Notes under the pieces: generated by a model
Told to the model about the DNA's origin: nothing
Seen by the model: only the letters and a program-made list of their open reading frames with translations
Databases searched by the model: none
Position numbers and translations under genes: made by a program
Shown: in pieces, positions 1 through 9,125 of the stretch
Layout: each line of letters opens with the position of its first letter
How positions within the stretch are numbered: the first letter of the stretch is position 1
From: Pluralibacter gergoviae ATCC 33028 = NBRC 105706
Lineage (GTDB): Bacteria; Pseudomonadota; Gammaproteobacteria; Enterobacterales; Enterobacteriaceae
DNA length: 64,000 nucleotides
Assembly: GCF_001598855.1 (NCBI RefSeq)
Contig: NZ_BCZS01000022.1
Span: 1-64,000, forward strand
Reading direction: 5' to 3'

Positions 1-977
1 GAGGCGTCGTCAAAGTCGATGCTGCCGTCCGGGCGCACGGTGACGTTTTCCAGCAGCGCATCGCGGCGGATTGCCTGATAGATTTCGGGCTCTGCCTCTT
101 TCGACAGGCGAATCGTCTTGGCGTAGCAGCCGCCCTCAAAGTTAAACACGCCGTCATCGTCCCAGCCGTGCTCATCGTCGCCAATCAGGCGGCGCTTCGG
201 ATCGGTGGAGAGCGTGGTTTTCCCGGTACCGGAGAGGCCGAAGAACACCGCAACATCGCCTTTTTCACCGACGTTGGCAGAGCAGTGCATAGAAGCGATG
301 CCCTTCAGCGGCAGCAGGTAGTTCATGATCGAGAACATCCCTTTCTTCATCTCGCCGCCGTACCAGGTGCCGCCGATCAGCTGTATGCGCTCGGTCAGGT
401 TAAAGGCAATAAAGTTTTCAGAGTTGAGGCCCTGCTCTTTCCAGTTGGGATTGGTGCACTTGGCGCCGTTCATCACCACGAAGTCAGGCTTGAAGGTTGC
501 CAGCTCTTCCTCGGTCGGGCGAATAAACATGTTTTTCACGAAGTGGGCCTGCCAGGCCACTTCGGTGATAAAGCGTACGGAGAGGCGGGTATCGGCGTTA
601 GCGCCGCAGTAGGCGTCAATGATAAACAGGCGCTTGCCGGAAAGCTGGTGGGTGACGAGGCCCTTAAGGTGCTGCCAGGTCTCCTGGGAGAGCGGTTTGT
701 TGTCGTTCTTGCCCTTGCCCTTATCGGACCACCAGACGGTGTCGCGGGTGGTGTCGTCACGCACGATGTACTTATCTTTCGGTGAACGGCCGGTAAAGAT
801 ACCGGTATCAACATTGACGGCGCCGAGTTCGGTCAGGACGCCGCGCTCATATCCTTCCAGAGCGGGGTTCAGTTCTTCTTCAAACAGCGTGTTGTAATCC
901 GGGTTGTAAACGATATCCTGAACGTCGTTGATACCATAAGCTTTGAGATCTTGCGGGGTTATACCATTAACGCGCAT
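1..977 (-). CDS. pckA: phosphoenolpyruvate carboxykinase (ATP), 5' part
   Basis: Partial gene: the start codon and about 325 codons are inside the window and the rest lies beyond position 1. The product decarboxylates and phosphorylates oxaloacetate to phosphoenolpyruvate, the entry step of gluconeogenesis, in the cytosol. The translation begins [16 protein letters not shown] and holds the family P-loop [11 protein letters not shown] followed by the metal-binding segment [18 protein letters not shown], both diagnostic of ATP-type carboxykinases. The start lies just downstream of a GGAGCAG ribosome-binding site read on the minus strand. In E. coli pckA is activated by cAMP-CRP; a plausible CRP site lies about 120 bp upstream. 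No yhgE lies between it and hslO, unlike E. coli. Confidence 0.97.
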   Translation of the reverse strand, partial: MRVNGITPQDLKAYGINDVQDIVYNPDYNTLFEEELNPALEGYERGVLTELGAVNVDTGIFTGRSPKDKYIVRDDTTRDTVWWSDKGKGKNDNKPLSQETWQHLKGLVTHQLSGKRLFIIDAYCGANADTRLSVRFITEVAWQAHFVKNMFIRPTEEELATFKPDFVVMNGAKCTNPNWKEQGLNSENFIAFNLTERIQLIGGTWYGGEMKKGMFSIMNYLLPLKGIASMHCSANVGEKGDVAVFFGLSGTGKTTLSTDPKRRLIGDDEHGWDDDGVFNFEGGCYAKTIRLSKEAEPEIYQAIRRDALLENVTVRPDGSIDFDDA

Positions 978-1094
978 GTCACTGCTCCTTAGCCAATTTT
1001 ACTATCAGAGATTGTAGGGGGTTCTGAGGGTTTTTGACCGCGACGAGGCTCATAGATTTACGTATATCCGGATTATGTCGTACTTACGAAATGT

Positions 1095-1110
1095 GGTGAC
1101 TCCTGTCACG
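1095..1110. promoter_or_regulatory. candidate CRP site upstream of pckA
   Basis: GGTGA-N6-TCACG, an inverted repeat matching the CRP consensus TGTGA-N6-TCACA at 8 of 10 conserved positions with the GTGA/TCAC core intact. It lies about 120 bp before the pckA start. Family knowledge (pckA is catabolite-regulated in E. coli) supports it, but the call is by eye. The rest of the 359-bp gap between pckA and hslO holds two repeat hairpins near hslO and no convincing gene. Confidence 0.5.
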
Positions 1111-1266
1111 AGGCGACTGCGATTATGGCAGGAATTGATTCTGAGTTAAGGAAAATGTTCTTATTTGGTTAATTGTTGGTTTAACAAACTGATGGAATGT
1201 GAATGTAATCGCATTCATGAAAGAAAATTACGAAAGAGTTACATTCGGTGTCGTGAGTAGGGTAGG

Positions 1267-1326
1267 CCCTCTCCCTGGCGGGGAGAGGGGACGGATGGCG
1301 CTTTCCTCACTCCCTGGCGGGGAGTG
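1267..1326. repeat. two adjacent hairpins sharing a CTCCCTGGCGGGGAG core
   Basis: The first hairpin pairs CCCTCTCCC (1267-1275) with GGGAGAGGG (1281-1289) around TGGCG. The second pairs CACTCCC (1308-1314) with GGGAGTG (1320-1326) around the same TGGCG loop. They lie directly beyond the hslO stop codon and may serve as its 3' end, although no U-run follows on the minus strand. The CCCTCTCCC/GGGAGAGGG stem recurs beyond cysG at about 19,099, so this looks like a dispersed intergenic element rather than a gene-specific terminator. Confidence 0.6.
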
Positions 1327-1336
1327 GGCAGCGCCC

Positions 1337-2215
1337 TCAGTGTACCTGCGGATCCGCCGGTGAAGCGTTGTTGCGGATCTCCGCGATATCCATCGCGTTA
1401 AACAGGTAGTGGCTGCCGCAGTAGTCGCAGTGCATATCGATCTCGCCTTCTTCAGCCAGAATGCTGTCAACCTCTTCATCCGGCAGCGTTTTCAGCGCAC
1501 CGGCGCAGCGCTCGCGCGAGCAGGTACACTTGAACTCGACCGGCTGCGGGTCGTAAACGGTCACTTCCTCTTCGTGATAGAGGCGCCACAGCACGTCGGT
1601 TGCCGGCAGCGAGAACAGCTCGTCCGATTTAATGGTTTCTGTCAGAGTGGCCAGATGCTCAAAGTCTTCGGTGCGGGCATCCTGAGCAGGCATCACCTGC
1701 AGCAGCATCCCGGCCGCGGCGGGCTTCCCGTCGTGCTCGCCGGTGCGGATAAACAGGCGGGTCGGCAGCTGTTCGGAGCGCATAAAGTAATCTTCAAGGC
1801 ACTCCGCCAGGGTCTCGCCCTCAAGACCGACGACGCCCTGATAGCGCTCGCCCTCTTCCGGCGTGATGGTGATAACCAGGTAGCCGTTGCCGACCAGGGC
1901 CTTCAGGGAGGCATCGGCAGGCACATCGCCCTGCAGGCGGGCCACGCCGCGCAGCTGCTGGTGATTGTTGCCGTTGATCACCGCCAGCGTCATCGGGCCG
2001 TCGCCCTGCAGCTGAACGGTAATGTCGCCGTCAAACTTGAGCGTGGCCGTCAGCAGGCTGGTGGCCACCAGCAGTTCACTGAGCACTTTCTGCACCGGCA
2101 GCGGATAGTCGTGGCCGGCCAGCACCTGATCCAGTGTTTCAGAAACGGTGACCAGTTCGCCGCGCACGGCAGCGTTTTCAAACAGGTAGCGGTGTAGTTG
2201 ATCGTGTTGAATCAT
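1337..2215 (-). CDS. hslO: Hsp33 redox-regulated chaperone
   Basis: Cytosolic holdase chaperone activated by oxidative unfolding. The C-terminal zinc-binding redox switch is visible as CTCSRERC and, about 30 residues on, CDYC, giving the four conserved cysteines (CxC...CxxC). The chosen start ([12 protein letters not shown]) gives 292 residues, the E. coli length; an upstream extension in the same frame adds nine residues with no family support. It follows hslR closely, as in E. coli, where the two are heat-shock genes transcribed together with yrfG. Confidence 0.97.
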   Translation of the reverse strand: MIQHDQLHRYLFENAAVRGELVTVSETLDQVLAGHDYPLPVQKVLSELLVATSLLTATLKFDGDITVQLQGDGPMTLAVINGNNHQQLRGVARLQGDVPADASLKALVGNGYLVITITPEEGERYQGVVGLEGETLAECLEDYFMRSEQLPTRLFIRTGEHDGKPAAAGMLLQVMPAQDARTEDFEHLATLTETIKSDELFSLPATDVLWRLYHEEEVTVYDPQPVEFKCTCSRERCAGALKTLPDEEVDSILAEEGEIDMHCDYCGSHYLFNAMDIAEIRNNASPADPQVH

Positions 2216-2238
2216 AGTTTTCTCTCTTGGGGCGCCGG

Positions 2239-2640
2239 TCATTCGCCGTCGCCGTATTTAAATCTCATCAGATCGCGGCGCTCTTTTTTATCAGGGCGAC
2301 GGTCCGGGTGCGGCATGGTCAGCGCATTCATCTTGCGGGCCAGGGCCGTTTTTTCGCGTTTCTCAATGCTCTCTGCCGTCTCTTCATACAGCAGCACCGC
2401 CTCTGCCGCAGGCCGCCGCTGTTCGGTGATGGCTCTGACGATCACCGTGCGCTCGTCGTTGCCCTGACGCAGGGTAAGGGTGGCGCTCATCTCCACGATT
2501 TTGCTCGGCTTGCTGCGCTGGCCGTTGTAGTGAACCTTGCCGCCCTCAATCATCTCCCGCGCCAGGGCGCGGGTTTTATAGAAGCGGGCTGCCCACAGCC
2601 ACTTATCGAGCCGGACCGCCTCTGCAGGCTTCTCTTTCAT
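2239..2640 (-). CDS. hslR: ribosome-associated heat-shock protein Hsp15
   Basis: Small S4-domain RNA-binding protein that in E. coli binds stalled 50S subunits still carrying a nascent chain. The N-terminal S4 fold is seen in [19 protein letters not shown] and [14 protein letters not shown]; the C-terminus is basic. The ATG chosen gives 133 residues, the E. coli length; a GTG one codon upstream is also open but sits too close to the GGAGG ribosome-binding site. It lies 10 bp after yrfG and 23 bp before hslO. Confidence 0.96.
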   Translation of the reverse strand: MKEKPAEAVRLDKWLWAARFYKTRALAREMIEGGKVHYNGQRSKPSKIVEMSATLTLRQGNDERTVIVRAITEQRRPAAEAVLLYEETAESIEKREKTALARKMNALTMPHPDRRPDKKERRDLMRFKYGDGE

Positions 2641-2650
2641 CACGCCTCCT

Positions 2651-3319
2651 CTATTTGATGGCCGGGATCAGGCGGCGATAGTCGTTCAGACCCGGATGGC
2701 GCTGATAGCGCTTCTCCGGCAGACCGGAATCGGGGTTCGTCACGCCGAGGCAGTAGCGTATGCCAAACCGCGCCGCCGCATCGAGGATAGGCTCGCTGTC
2801 GTCAATAAACAGCGTTCTGTTAACATTAAGGCCGGTCTCTTCCACGACCGCCTGCCACAGGCGCCTGTCCTCTTTGGGATAACCAAATGTGTGGGTGGAA
2901 AGTAATAAATCAAGGTGCGCGCCGAGGCCGGTGTGCTCAAGCTTCACCGCCAGGTTGTGCGGATGCGCGTTGGTCAGCAGGATGCGCCGCTTGCCGCAGG
3001 CCTTCAGCGCATCAAGAAACGGCACCGTATCCGCCCGCAGCGAAGCCCGGGGCCCTTCGGCGGTGGTCATCGCGCGGATATCCAGGCCAAGGCGCTCGCT
3101 CCAGTAGTCCAGACAGTACCAGTTTAGCGTATGCTGCACGGCGCTGTATGCCTGGCCCATGGCGCTGTGCGCCTCATCAAGCGTAAGGCCGTTCTGCGCG
3201 CCCCAGGTTTCTGGCACCAGCTGCTGCCAGAAATAGTTGTCGAAGGCGAGATCGAGAAGCGTGCCGTCCATATCCAGCAGGACGGTATCGACCGCCTGCC
3301 AGTTGATATCAAAATGCAT
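2651..3319 (-). CDS. yrfG: GMP/IMP nucleotidase, HAD family
   Basis: HAD-superfamily phosphatase that in E. coli dephosphorylates purine mononucleotides (GMP, IMP). Motif I is DMDGTLLDL near residue 16, with the nucleophile and acid/base aspartates. Motif II is ILLTNAHPHN, the motif III lysine is in GYPKEDRRLW, and motif IV is FIDDSEPILDAA. The length of 222 residues equals the E. coli protein. It sits between igaA and hslR and probably shares their transcript. Confidence 0.95.
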   Translation of the reverse strand: MHFDINWQAVDTVLLDMDGTLLDLAFDNYFWQQLVPETWGAQNGLTLDEAHSAMGQAYSAVQHTLNWYCLDYWSERLGLDIRAMTTAEGPRASLRADTVPFLDALKACGKRRILLTNAHPHNLAVKLEHTGLGAHLDLLLSTHTFGYPKEDRRLWQAVVEETGLNVNRTLFIDDSEPILDAAARFGIRYCLGVTNPDSGLPEKRYQRHPGLNDYRRLIPAIK

Positions 3320-3384
3320 GATGAGCCTCCAGCCAGAAGAGTGCGCGACAGGTTATCACACCCCGCCGCGCTTGCAGACAGGGC

Positions 3385-5532
3385 CTAGCGGCGGTGACGA
3401 TCCTGCTGCATGGCATCCGGCGAGGGAATGAGTACCGGATTCATGCAGTTCTCGTAATATTTGTGAATGCCGTCCATCCGCACCCGGTGCAGATGGTAGC
3501 GTCGCAGCGCCTGGAAGCCGTTCCACAGCGTACAGATGACCATCGCCAGCATCAGCAGCGTTGTCGCAATATAGCGCCACAGGCCGGCGTTGTCCGGAAT
3601 GCGGTGCAGATTAACGTGCGTGGTGCCGTTAGCGTCGACATAGACGTTGGTGACGATCCCCTCCGCCACAAACGGCGTATGCATTAGCATCCCCGCCAGC
3701 CGCTGGAACTCGGCCCACTGCTCGTGGGCCGGATAGTCATAGAGCGACACCGCAGGCCAGGGCTGAGAGACCATGTCGCTGCCTTCATCGCTGGCAAGCA
3801 GGAACCCGCCCGGCGCCGGGCTGTTCAGCGCCTGCGCGGCCCGCGCCGTTTCGCGCATCATAAACGGCGCCGTTGAGGTGGTCACCAGATTATCCAGCGA
3901 CTCGGCGCTGACCGGGCGCAGCAGCACATTAACGCCGTCGAGCTTGCCGGTACTGGCGCGCTTGGTCAGCGTCTCCCAGTCGCCGGTGTTGCCAAGATTG
4001 ACCAGCGCATTCTTCAGCCGCACGCAGTCGCTGCCGGCGGCGCACAGATCGCGGGTTTTCAGCACGATATCGGCAAAATCATCCAGCAGCACCATGCCCG
4101 ATTTTTGTATCGCCGAACGCAGGGCAGGGCTTACCCGGGAGTCGTCGTCTTCGCTGGGGTGCAGCTGGCGGTTAACCGCCTGCATCAGCGCGGTGGCTTT
4201 GGTGACCACTTCGGACTCGGGCAGCGGCAGCGGCGGGGCATCGTTCCAGATAATCTGCGAGCAGTCGAAAGGCATAAACGGTGAGCTGTTCTGGGCAGTC
4301 CAGGTTCCCGGCGAGTGGATGTTGCACATTCCGCTGCCCTTAATGCTCAGCGTATCGCCGACACGTACGCCGGTATGCTCAAGCTGGGTGACCGTTGTGG
4401 CCTCAATGGTCTGGGCGCCCTTCAGCCAGGAGAGGGTGAATTTAATCGGCATGCCCAGCGGCACGCTTATCCACAGCATCACCGCAATGATCAGCGCGCC
4501 GCCGGCGATAACCGCGCTGCGCAGCCAGTGCTGGAGCGGAAAATTAAGTTCTTCATCGTGCAGCGACAGAAAGCGGCCCTGGCGCGCGACGCGCCGGTCG
4601 AGATAGATATCAATATCGGTCTTCTGCCCGAGATCCTGGGCTATCCACGGCTGCCAGTGGCGGGGATAGATGAGATCGATAATTCCCAGCGAAATATTGT
4701 TGATCTGCTCGTGGTCATTCTCGCCGAACAGCCCCCAGTGTTTCGGCGTACCGCGCAGGCAGTGGATCTCGCGCAGCGCGCCTTTTGACGGTTTACCAAA
4801 CCAGCACCAAAGCCCCAGGGCCAGCAGCAGCGCGCCGCCGCCGAGCGCCCAGGGGACAAAGACATCAGGCACCATCAGGCCGAAGTAAAACAGCAGGAAA
4901 GCGGTCACGATAAGCAGGGCTTCGCGCAGGCCATCAGGGCGGCTAAGCGCGTGCTCCTGCGGCGTTTCCTGACGAATACTCAGCAGCTCTATCTGCTCGC
5001 TCTCTTCGCCGCGGATAGAGGCCTGAGGCACCGCGCGCTGCTCCAGCGCGTAGCTCTGAGCATGCTGCCCGCCGTCGCGCAGGGAGTGGCCGTTAAGGGC
5101 GATCACCAGCGGCAGCGAATCGGTATAGATAAGCTCGACTTCGTTCTCGTCATTGATGTACTGCTCCCAGGCGGGCGGAAGATGCACTTCAACGGAGTCG
5201 AGAAAGTAGCGCCATTTATTAAGATCGTCGGTGGTAATACCATAGCGGGTAATGGCGCGGGTCAGCGCGTAGACGGTATTGCTGTGGGCGTTAAGTTTAA
5301 GCGGCTCGGGCGCAACGGTAGAGCCAGTGACGGGAACAACGAGCGTCTGATTGACGGCCTCAAGGTAGCGCTCCACCGCAGACAGCTCATCATCGCTGAG
5401 TTTTCGTGTTGTCGCGCCGCTAAAAGTCGTTTGCAGCCATGAGAGTCCCCGATGCCGACTGCGCTGGCGCCAGAACCATCCGGCCAGCAGTGCGCAGATC
5501 AGCACAGCAAGGAGAATCATAAAGGTGCCCAT
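3385..5532 (-). CDS. igaA: IgaA, inner-membrane inhibitor of Rcs phosphorelay
   Basis: Polytopic inner-membrane protein of 715 residues (E. coli YrfF is 711) that restrains the RcsC-RcsD-RcsB envelope-stress phosphorelay. One N-terminal membrane helix follows the start (MILLAVLICALLAGWFW). A helical pair lies near residues 205-245, another helix near 340-360, and the last near 650-675 (TLLMLAMVICTLWNGF). A large periplasmic domain with conserved cysteines lies between the last two. The N-terminal half is cytoplasmic by family topology. The frame is intact, as expected for a gene that is essential wherever Rcs is functional. Confidence 0.95.
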   Translation of the reverse strand: MGTFMILLAVLICALLAGWFWRQRSRHRGLSWLQTTFSGATTRKLSDDELSAVERYLEAVNQTLVVPVTGSTVAPEPLKLNAHSNTVYALTRAITRYGITTDDLNKWRYFLDSVEVHLPPAWEQYINDENEVELIYTDSLPLVIALNGHSLRDGGQHAQSYALEQRAVPQASIRGEESEQIELLSIRQETPQEHALSRPDGLREALLIVTAFLLFYFGLMVPDVFVPWALGGGALLLALGLWCWFGKPSKGALREIHCLRGTPKHWGLFGENDHEQINNISLGIIDLIYPRHWQPWIAQDLGQKTDIDIYLDRRVARQGRFLSLHDEELNFPLQHWLRSAVIAGGALIIAVMLWISVPLGMPIKFTLSWLKGAQTIEATTVTQLEHTGVRVGDTLSIKGSGMCNIHSPGTWTAQNSSPFMPFDCSQIIWNDAPPLPLPESEVVTKATALMQAVNRQLHPSEDDDSRVSPALRSAIQKSGMVLLDDFADIVLKTRDLCAAGSDCVRLKNALVNLGNTGDWETLTKRASTGKLDGVNVLLRPVSAESLDNLVTTSTAPFMMRETARAAQALNSPAPGGFLLASDEGSDMVSQPWPAVSLYDYPAHEQWAEFQRLAGMLMHTPFVAEGIVTNVYVDANGTTHVNLHRIPDNAGLWRYIATTLLMLAMVICTLWNGFQALRRYHLHRVRMDGIHKYYENCMNPVLIPSPDAMQQDRHRR

Positions 5533-5853
5533 GCTTTTCCCATCAAACTTATCATTACAGGTTGCGTTGATTGCCCATTCACAGAAAACGTGGGCCCGTC
5601 ATTAGCTATCGGCACATATGACCCGATAATAGTAAAATAGTCGTCGTTACCGGACGCAACTTTTGAACATAACAGCGGGTATTGCAAGTGAATATCGGCA
5701 AAATCCCAATTTTGGCCACGGGTATTGACCTGCGCGGAATTGACCAGAAGCGGGCGATAGGTTACAGAAATGTAAATGACAGGCGACAGCAATTGCCTAA
5801 ACTGTGCCGTATGTCGCACAATTATCCGATTATCACTGCTAAGACTCATCACC
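5533..5853. other. igaA-nudE divergent intergenic region
   Basis: A 321-bp AT-richer gap between divergently transcribed igaA and nudE. It must hold promoters for both, but I could not assign a -35/-10 pair with confidence. The open frames crossing it lack ribosome-binding sites and family resemblance. No repeat or structured RNA was seen. Confidence 0.5.
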
Positions 5854-6414
5854 ATGAATAAACCATTAAAAAAACCCATTATTCATCAGGTAGAAACCGT
5901 TGCTCAATCGCGGCTTTTCACCGTGGAGAGCGTGGATCTCGAGTTCAGCAACGGTGAACGGCGGATTTACGAGCGCATGCGTCCGTCGAACCGGGAAGCG
6001 GTGATGATCGTGCCGGTGGTTGATGATCACCTGATCCTCATTCGCGAATACGCCGTGGGAACGGAGAGCTACGAGCTGGGTTTCTCAAAAGGCCTTATCG
6101 ACCCGGGCGAGAGCGTGCTGGAGGCCGCCAACCGCGAGCTAAAAGAGGAGGTGGGCTTCGGCGCTAAGCGGCTCACCTTCCTGAAAAAGCTCGGCATGGC
6201 GCCGTCCTATTTCTCCAGCAAGATGAACATCCTGGTTGCCGAAGATCTTTACCCGGAATCGCTGCCCGGCGACGAACCGGAGCCTTTACCGCAGGTGCGC
6301 TGGCCGCTGGCCCGCATGATGGATCTGCTTGAGGAGTCGGACTTTAACGAGGCCCGCAACGTCAGCGCCCTGTTTCTGGTGCGGGAGTGGCTACGCGAGC
6401 AGGGCCGGCTGTAG
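5854..6414 (+). CDS. nudE: ADP compounds hydrolase NudE (Nudix)
   Basis: Nudix hydrolase acting on ADP-ribose, Ap3A and NADH in E. coli. The complete Nudix box is present (GLIDPGESVLEAANREL then KEEVGF), with the REUxEExG catalytic glutamates intact. The internal ATG giving MNKPLKKPIIHQVET yields 186 residues, exactly the E. coli length; the longer open frame upstream (26 extra residues) has no counterpart. It is convergent with mrcA, sharing a terminator. Confidence 0.96.
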   Translation: MNKPLKKPIIHQVETVAQSRLFTVESVDLEFSNGERRIYERMRPSNREAVMIVPVVDDHLILIREYAVGTESYELGFSKGLIDPGESVLEAANRELKEEVGFGAKRLTFLKKLGMAPSYFSSKMNILVAEDLYPESLPGDEPEPLPQVRWPLARMMDLLEESDFNEARNVSALFLVREWLREQGRL

Positions 6415-6426
6415 ATTCAGGTCATA

Positions 6427-6452
6427 AAAAAGGCGCCGCAAGGCGCCTTTTT
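6427..6452. terminator. bidirectional terminator between nudE and mrcA
   Basis: AAAAAGGCGCC pairs with GGCGCCTTTTT around a GCAA tetraloop. The stem has a U-run on the plus strand and the flanking A-run gives one on the minus strand, so it can end both convergent genes. Confidence 0.92.
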
Positions 6453-6454
6453 CG

Positions 6455-9007
6455 TCAGAACAGCTCGTGGCTCTCGCCGTTGTCGATGATGGTCGTCCCC
6501 ACCTCGTGCACCGCCTGCGTGGTCGGCTGCGTGCCTTCGATGAAATACTCCGGGCGGCTATTGCCGCCGTTCGCCAGCTGGCCGGTGCTGCGGTCAATAG
6601 TGACCGTCACTATGCCCGGGGGCGGCGTCAGCGGTTGTTCGGGCACGCCCTGAAGGACGATCTTCATGAAGGCATCCCACGCCGGCTGCGCGCTCTTGGC
6701 GCCGCCCTCGTAGCCGGAGATCTGATCCTTAATCGCGCCCGACGCGGTGGAGCGTCCGAGATCGCGACGGTGATCGTCAAAGCCAATCCACACGGATGTC
6801 ACCACGCCGGGGCCGTAGCCAGAGAACCAGGCATCTTTTGAGCTATTGGTGGTCCCGGTTTTACCGCCGATATCGTGGCGCTGCAGATCGCGGCCCGCGC
6901 GCCAGCCGGTACCCATCCAGCCCGGCTCGCCAAAGATGTTGGTGTTCAGCGCGCTTTTCATCAGGAACGACAGCGGGGTGGAGATCACGTGCGGGGCATA
7001 CTCCTGTCCGCCGCTGCGGGCCACCAGCGCCTGGTTGGCCTGTTCCAGATTGGGCATCGGTACGTACGGATTTTGCGGCTCCTGGGAGGTCGCGACTTCC
7101 TCGACGTCTTTATTCTCCAGTACGTTTGACTTCGGCGTATCGCCGTAAATCACCGGAATATCGCAATCGGCGCAGGCGACTTTCGGCCTTGCTTCAAAGA
7201 TGACGCCGCCCTGGTCATTTTCAATTTTGCTGATGAAATAGGGATCGACCAGGAAGCCGCCGTTGGCAATGACCGAGTAGCCGCGGGCTACCTGCAGCGG
7301 CGTAAAGGCGGCGGAGCCCAGCGCCAGCGACTCGGTATGAACGATGTTTTCGGCCGGAAAGCCAAAGCGCTGCAGATACTCGGCCGCGTAGTCGACGCCC
7401 ATCGCGCGCATCGCGCGCACCATCACCACGTTTTTCGACTGGCCCAGCCCCTGGCGCAGGCGGATCGGCCCGGCGTACTGCGGCGGCGAGTTTTTCGGAC
7501 GCCAGTCGGAGCCGGCGCCGGCGTCCCAGCGGGAGATCGGCACATCGTTGAGGATGCTCGCCAGGGTCAGACCCTTGTCCATCGCCGCCGTGTAGAGGAA
7601 CGGCTTGATGTTGGAGCCGAGCTGGCGCAGCGCCTGAGTGGCGCGGTTGAACTTGCTCTGGTTGAAGTCGAAGCCGCCGACCAGCGCAATAATCGCGCCG
7701 TTGTGCGGATTGATGGACACCAGCGCGGAGTTAACGTCCGGCACCTGCCCGAGCCACCAGCTCTCGTTCACCTGGCGGACCCAGATCTGCTGTCCGGCCT
7801 GTACGACATCGCTGACTTTACGCGGCGTCGCGCCCTGCAGGGTATCGGAGCGGTAGGGCCGCGCCCAGCGCACGCCGTCCATATTCAGTGAGACGGACGA
7901 ACCGTCGGCCAGCATCGCCGTCGCTTCTTCCGAGCTGGCCGCGGTGACGACGGCGGCCTTCAGCGGACCGTAGCCCGGCATACGCTTCAGAGCATCGGTA
8001 ATTTTCTTGCTGTCCCACGGCGTTTCGCCCACTCTCCACAGCACCTTCGTCGGCCCGCGGTAGCCGTGACGCATATCGTAGTCCATCACGTTGTTGCGCA
8101 CCGCTTCCTGACCCGCCTGCTGGTCTTTGCGGGTCACGGTGGTATAGACCCGATAGCCGTCTTCATAGGCCTTATCGCCGTAGCGCTTGACCATCTCCTG
8201 GCGCACCATCTCCGTGAGATAAGGCGCCGAGAAGGCGATCTCCGGCGCGTGGTAGCGGGCGTCAATCGGCTGGCTGCTGGCCTCGTCATACTGGGCCTGG
8301 GTGATGTAGTTCTCGCTCAGCATACGCGACAGCACCACGTTGCGGCGGGCCAGAGCTCTGTCCATCGAGTAGAGCGGGTTAAAGGTGGACGGCGCTTTCG
8401 GCAGACCGGCAATCACCGCCATTTCGCTCAGGGTTAGCTGATCGACCGGTTTACCAAAGTAGACCTGCGCCGCAGCGCCCACGCCGTAGGCGCGGTAGCC
8501 GAGATAGATCTTGTTGAGGTACAGCTCCAGAATTTCATCTTTATTCAGCAACTGCTCAATGCGGATCGCCAGGAAGGCCTCTTTGATCTTACGGGTCAGC
8601 GTTTTTTCCGGACTGAGGAAGAAGTTGCGCGCCAGCTGCTGGGTAATGGTACTGGCCCCCTGGGAGGCGTGGCCGGAGAAGAGCGCAATGCTGGCGGCGC
8701 GGAAAATGCCGACCGGGTCGACGCCGTGGTGCTCATAGAAGCGGCTGTCTTCGGTAGCGATAAAAGCCTTCACCATCTGCGGCGGTATCTGGCTGAGCGT
8801 GACCGGGATGCGGCGCTTTTCGCCGTACTGGGCAATAAGCTCGCCGTCGGCGCTGTAGACCTGCATCGGGATCTGCAGACGAACATCCCTGAGCGTTGCT
8901 ACGTCGGGCAGCTGCGGCTCAATAAATTTGTAGAGGCCATAGATCGAGCCTGCTCCCAGCAGAATGCAACAGACTGCAAGGATGAATAAATACTTTACGA
9001 ACTTCAC
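6455..9007 (-). CDS. mrcA: penicillin-binding protein 1A
   Basis: Bifunctional class A peptidoglycan synthase in the inner membrane. A signal-anchor helix follows the start (VKYLFILAVCCILLGAGSIYGLY). Next come the glycosyltransferase domain (ATEDSRFYEHHGVD and GASTITQQLARNFFL) and the OB insert. The transpeptidase follows, with SNIKPFLY (SxxK serine), SKN in GLGQSKNVV and KTGT. The GTG start chosen gives 850 residues as in E. coli; a TTG eight codons upstream keeps the frame open but lacks family support. The frame is full length and no lesion was seen. Confidence 0.97.
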   Translation of the reverse strand: MKFVKYLFILAVCCILLGAGSIYGLYKFIEPQLPDVATLRDVRLQIPMQVYSADGELIAQYGEKRRIPVTLSQIPPQMVKAFIATEDSRFYEHHGVDPVGIFRAASIALFSGHASQGASTITQQLARNFFLSPEKTLTRKIKEAFLAIRIEQLLNKDEILELYLNKIYLGYRAYGVGAAAQVYFGKPVDQLTLSEMAVIAGLPKAPSTFNPLYSMDRALARRNVVLSRMLSENYITQAQYDEASSQPIDARYHAPEIAFSAPYLTEMVRQEMVKRYGDKAYEDGYRVYTTVTRKDQQAGQEAVRNNVMDYDMRHGYRGPTKVLWRVGETPWDSKKITDALKRMPGYGPLKAAVVTAASSEEATAMLADGSSVSLNMDGVRWARPYRSDTLQGATPRKVSDVVQAGQQIWVRQVNESWWLGQVPDVNSALVSINPHNGAIIALVGGFDFNQSKFNRATQALRQLGSNIKPFLYTAAMDKGLTLASILNDVPISRWDAGAGSDWRPKNSPPQYAGPIRLRQGLGQSKNVVMVRAMRAMGVDYAAEYLQRFGFPAENIVHTESLALGSAAFTPLQVARGYSVIANGGFLVDPYFISKIENDQGGVIFEARPKVACADCDIPVIYGDTPKSNVLENKDVEEVATSQEPQNPYVPMPNLEQANQALVARSGGQEYAPHVISTPLSFLMKSALNTNIFGEPGWMGTGWRAGRDLQRHDIGGKTGTTNSSKDAWFSGYGPGVVTSVWIGFDDHRRDLGRSTASGAIKDQISGYEGGAKSAQPAWDAFMKIVLQGVPEQPLTPPPGIVTVTIDRSTGQLANGGNSRPEYFIEGTQPTTQAVHEVGTTIIDNGESHELF

Positions 9008-9125
9008 CGGAGATTTCTCACGTCGCGTCAATTGGGCAGTTTATAAACAAACGGGCGGTAGTATAAAGGCAAGCCAGATGCATTGATATAGCCGGAATGG
9101 TTTGAAGGATAAGGAGATCGTAAGA

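Noticed and set aside
9008-9125. Possible CRP-S (Sxy-dependent) site before hofM
   Set aside because: TTTCTCACGTCGCGTC has scattered similarity only; no TGCGA-N6-TCGCA pattern could be found on either strand.
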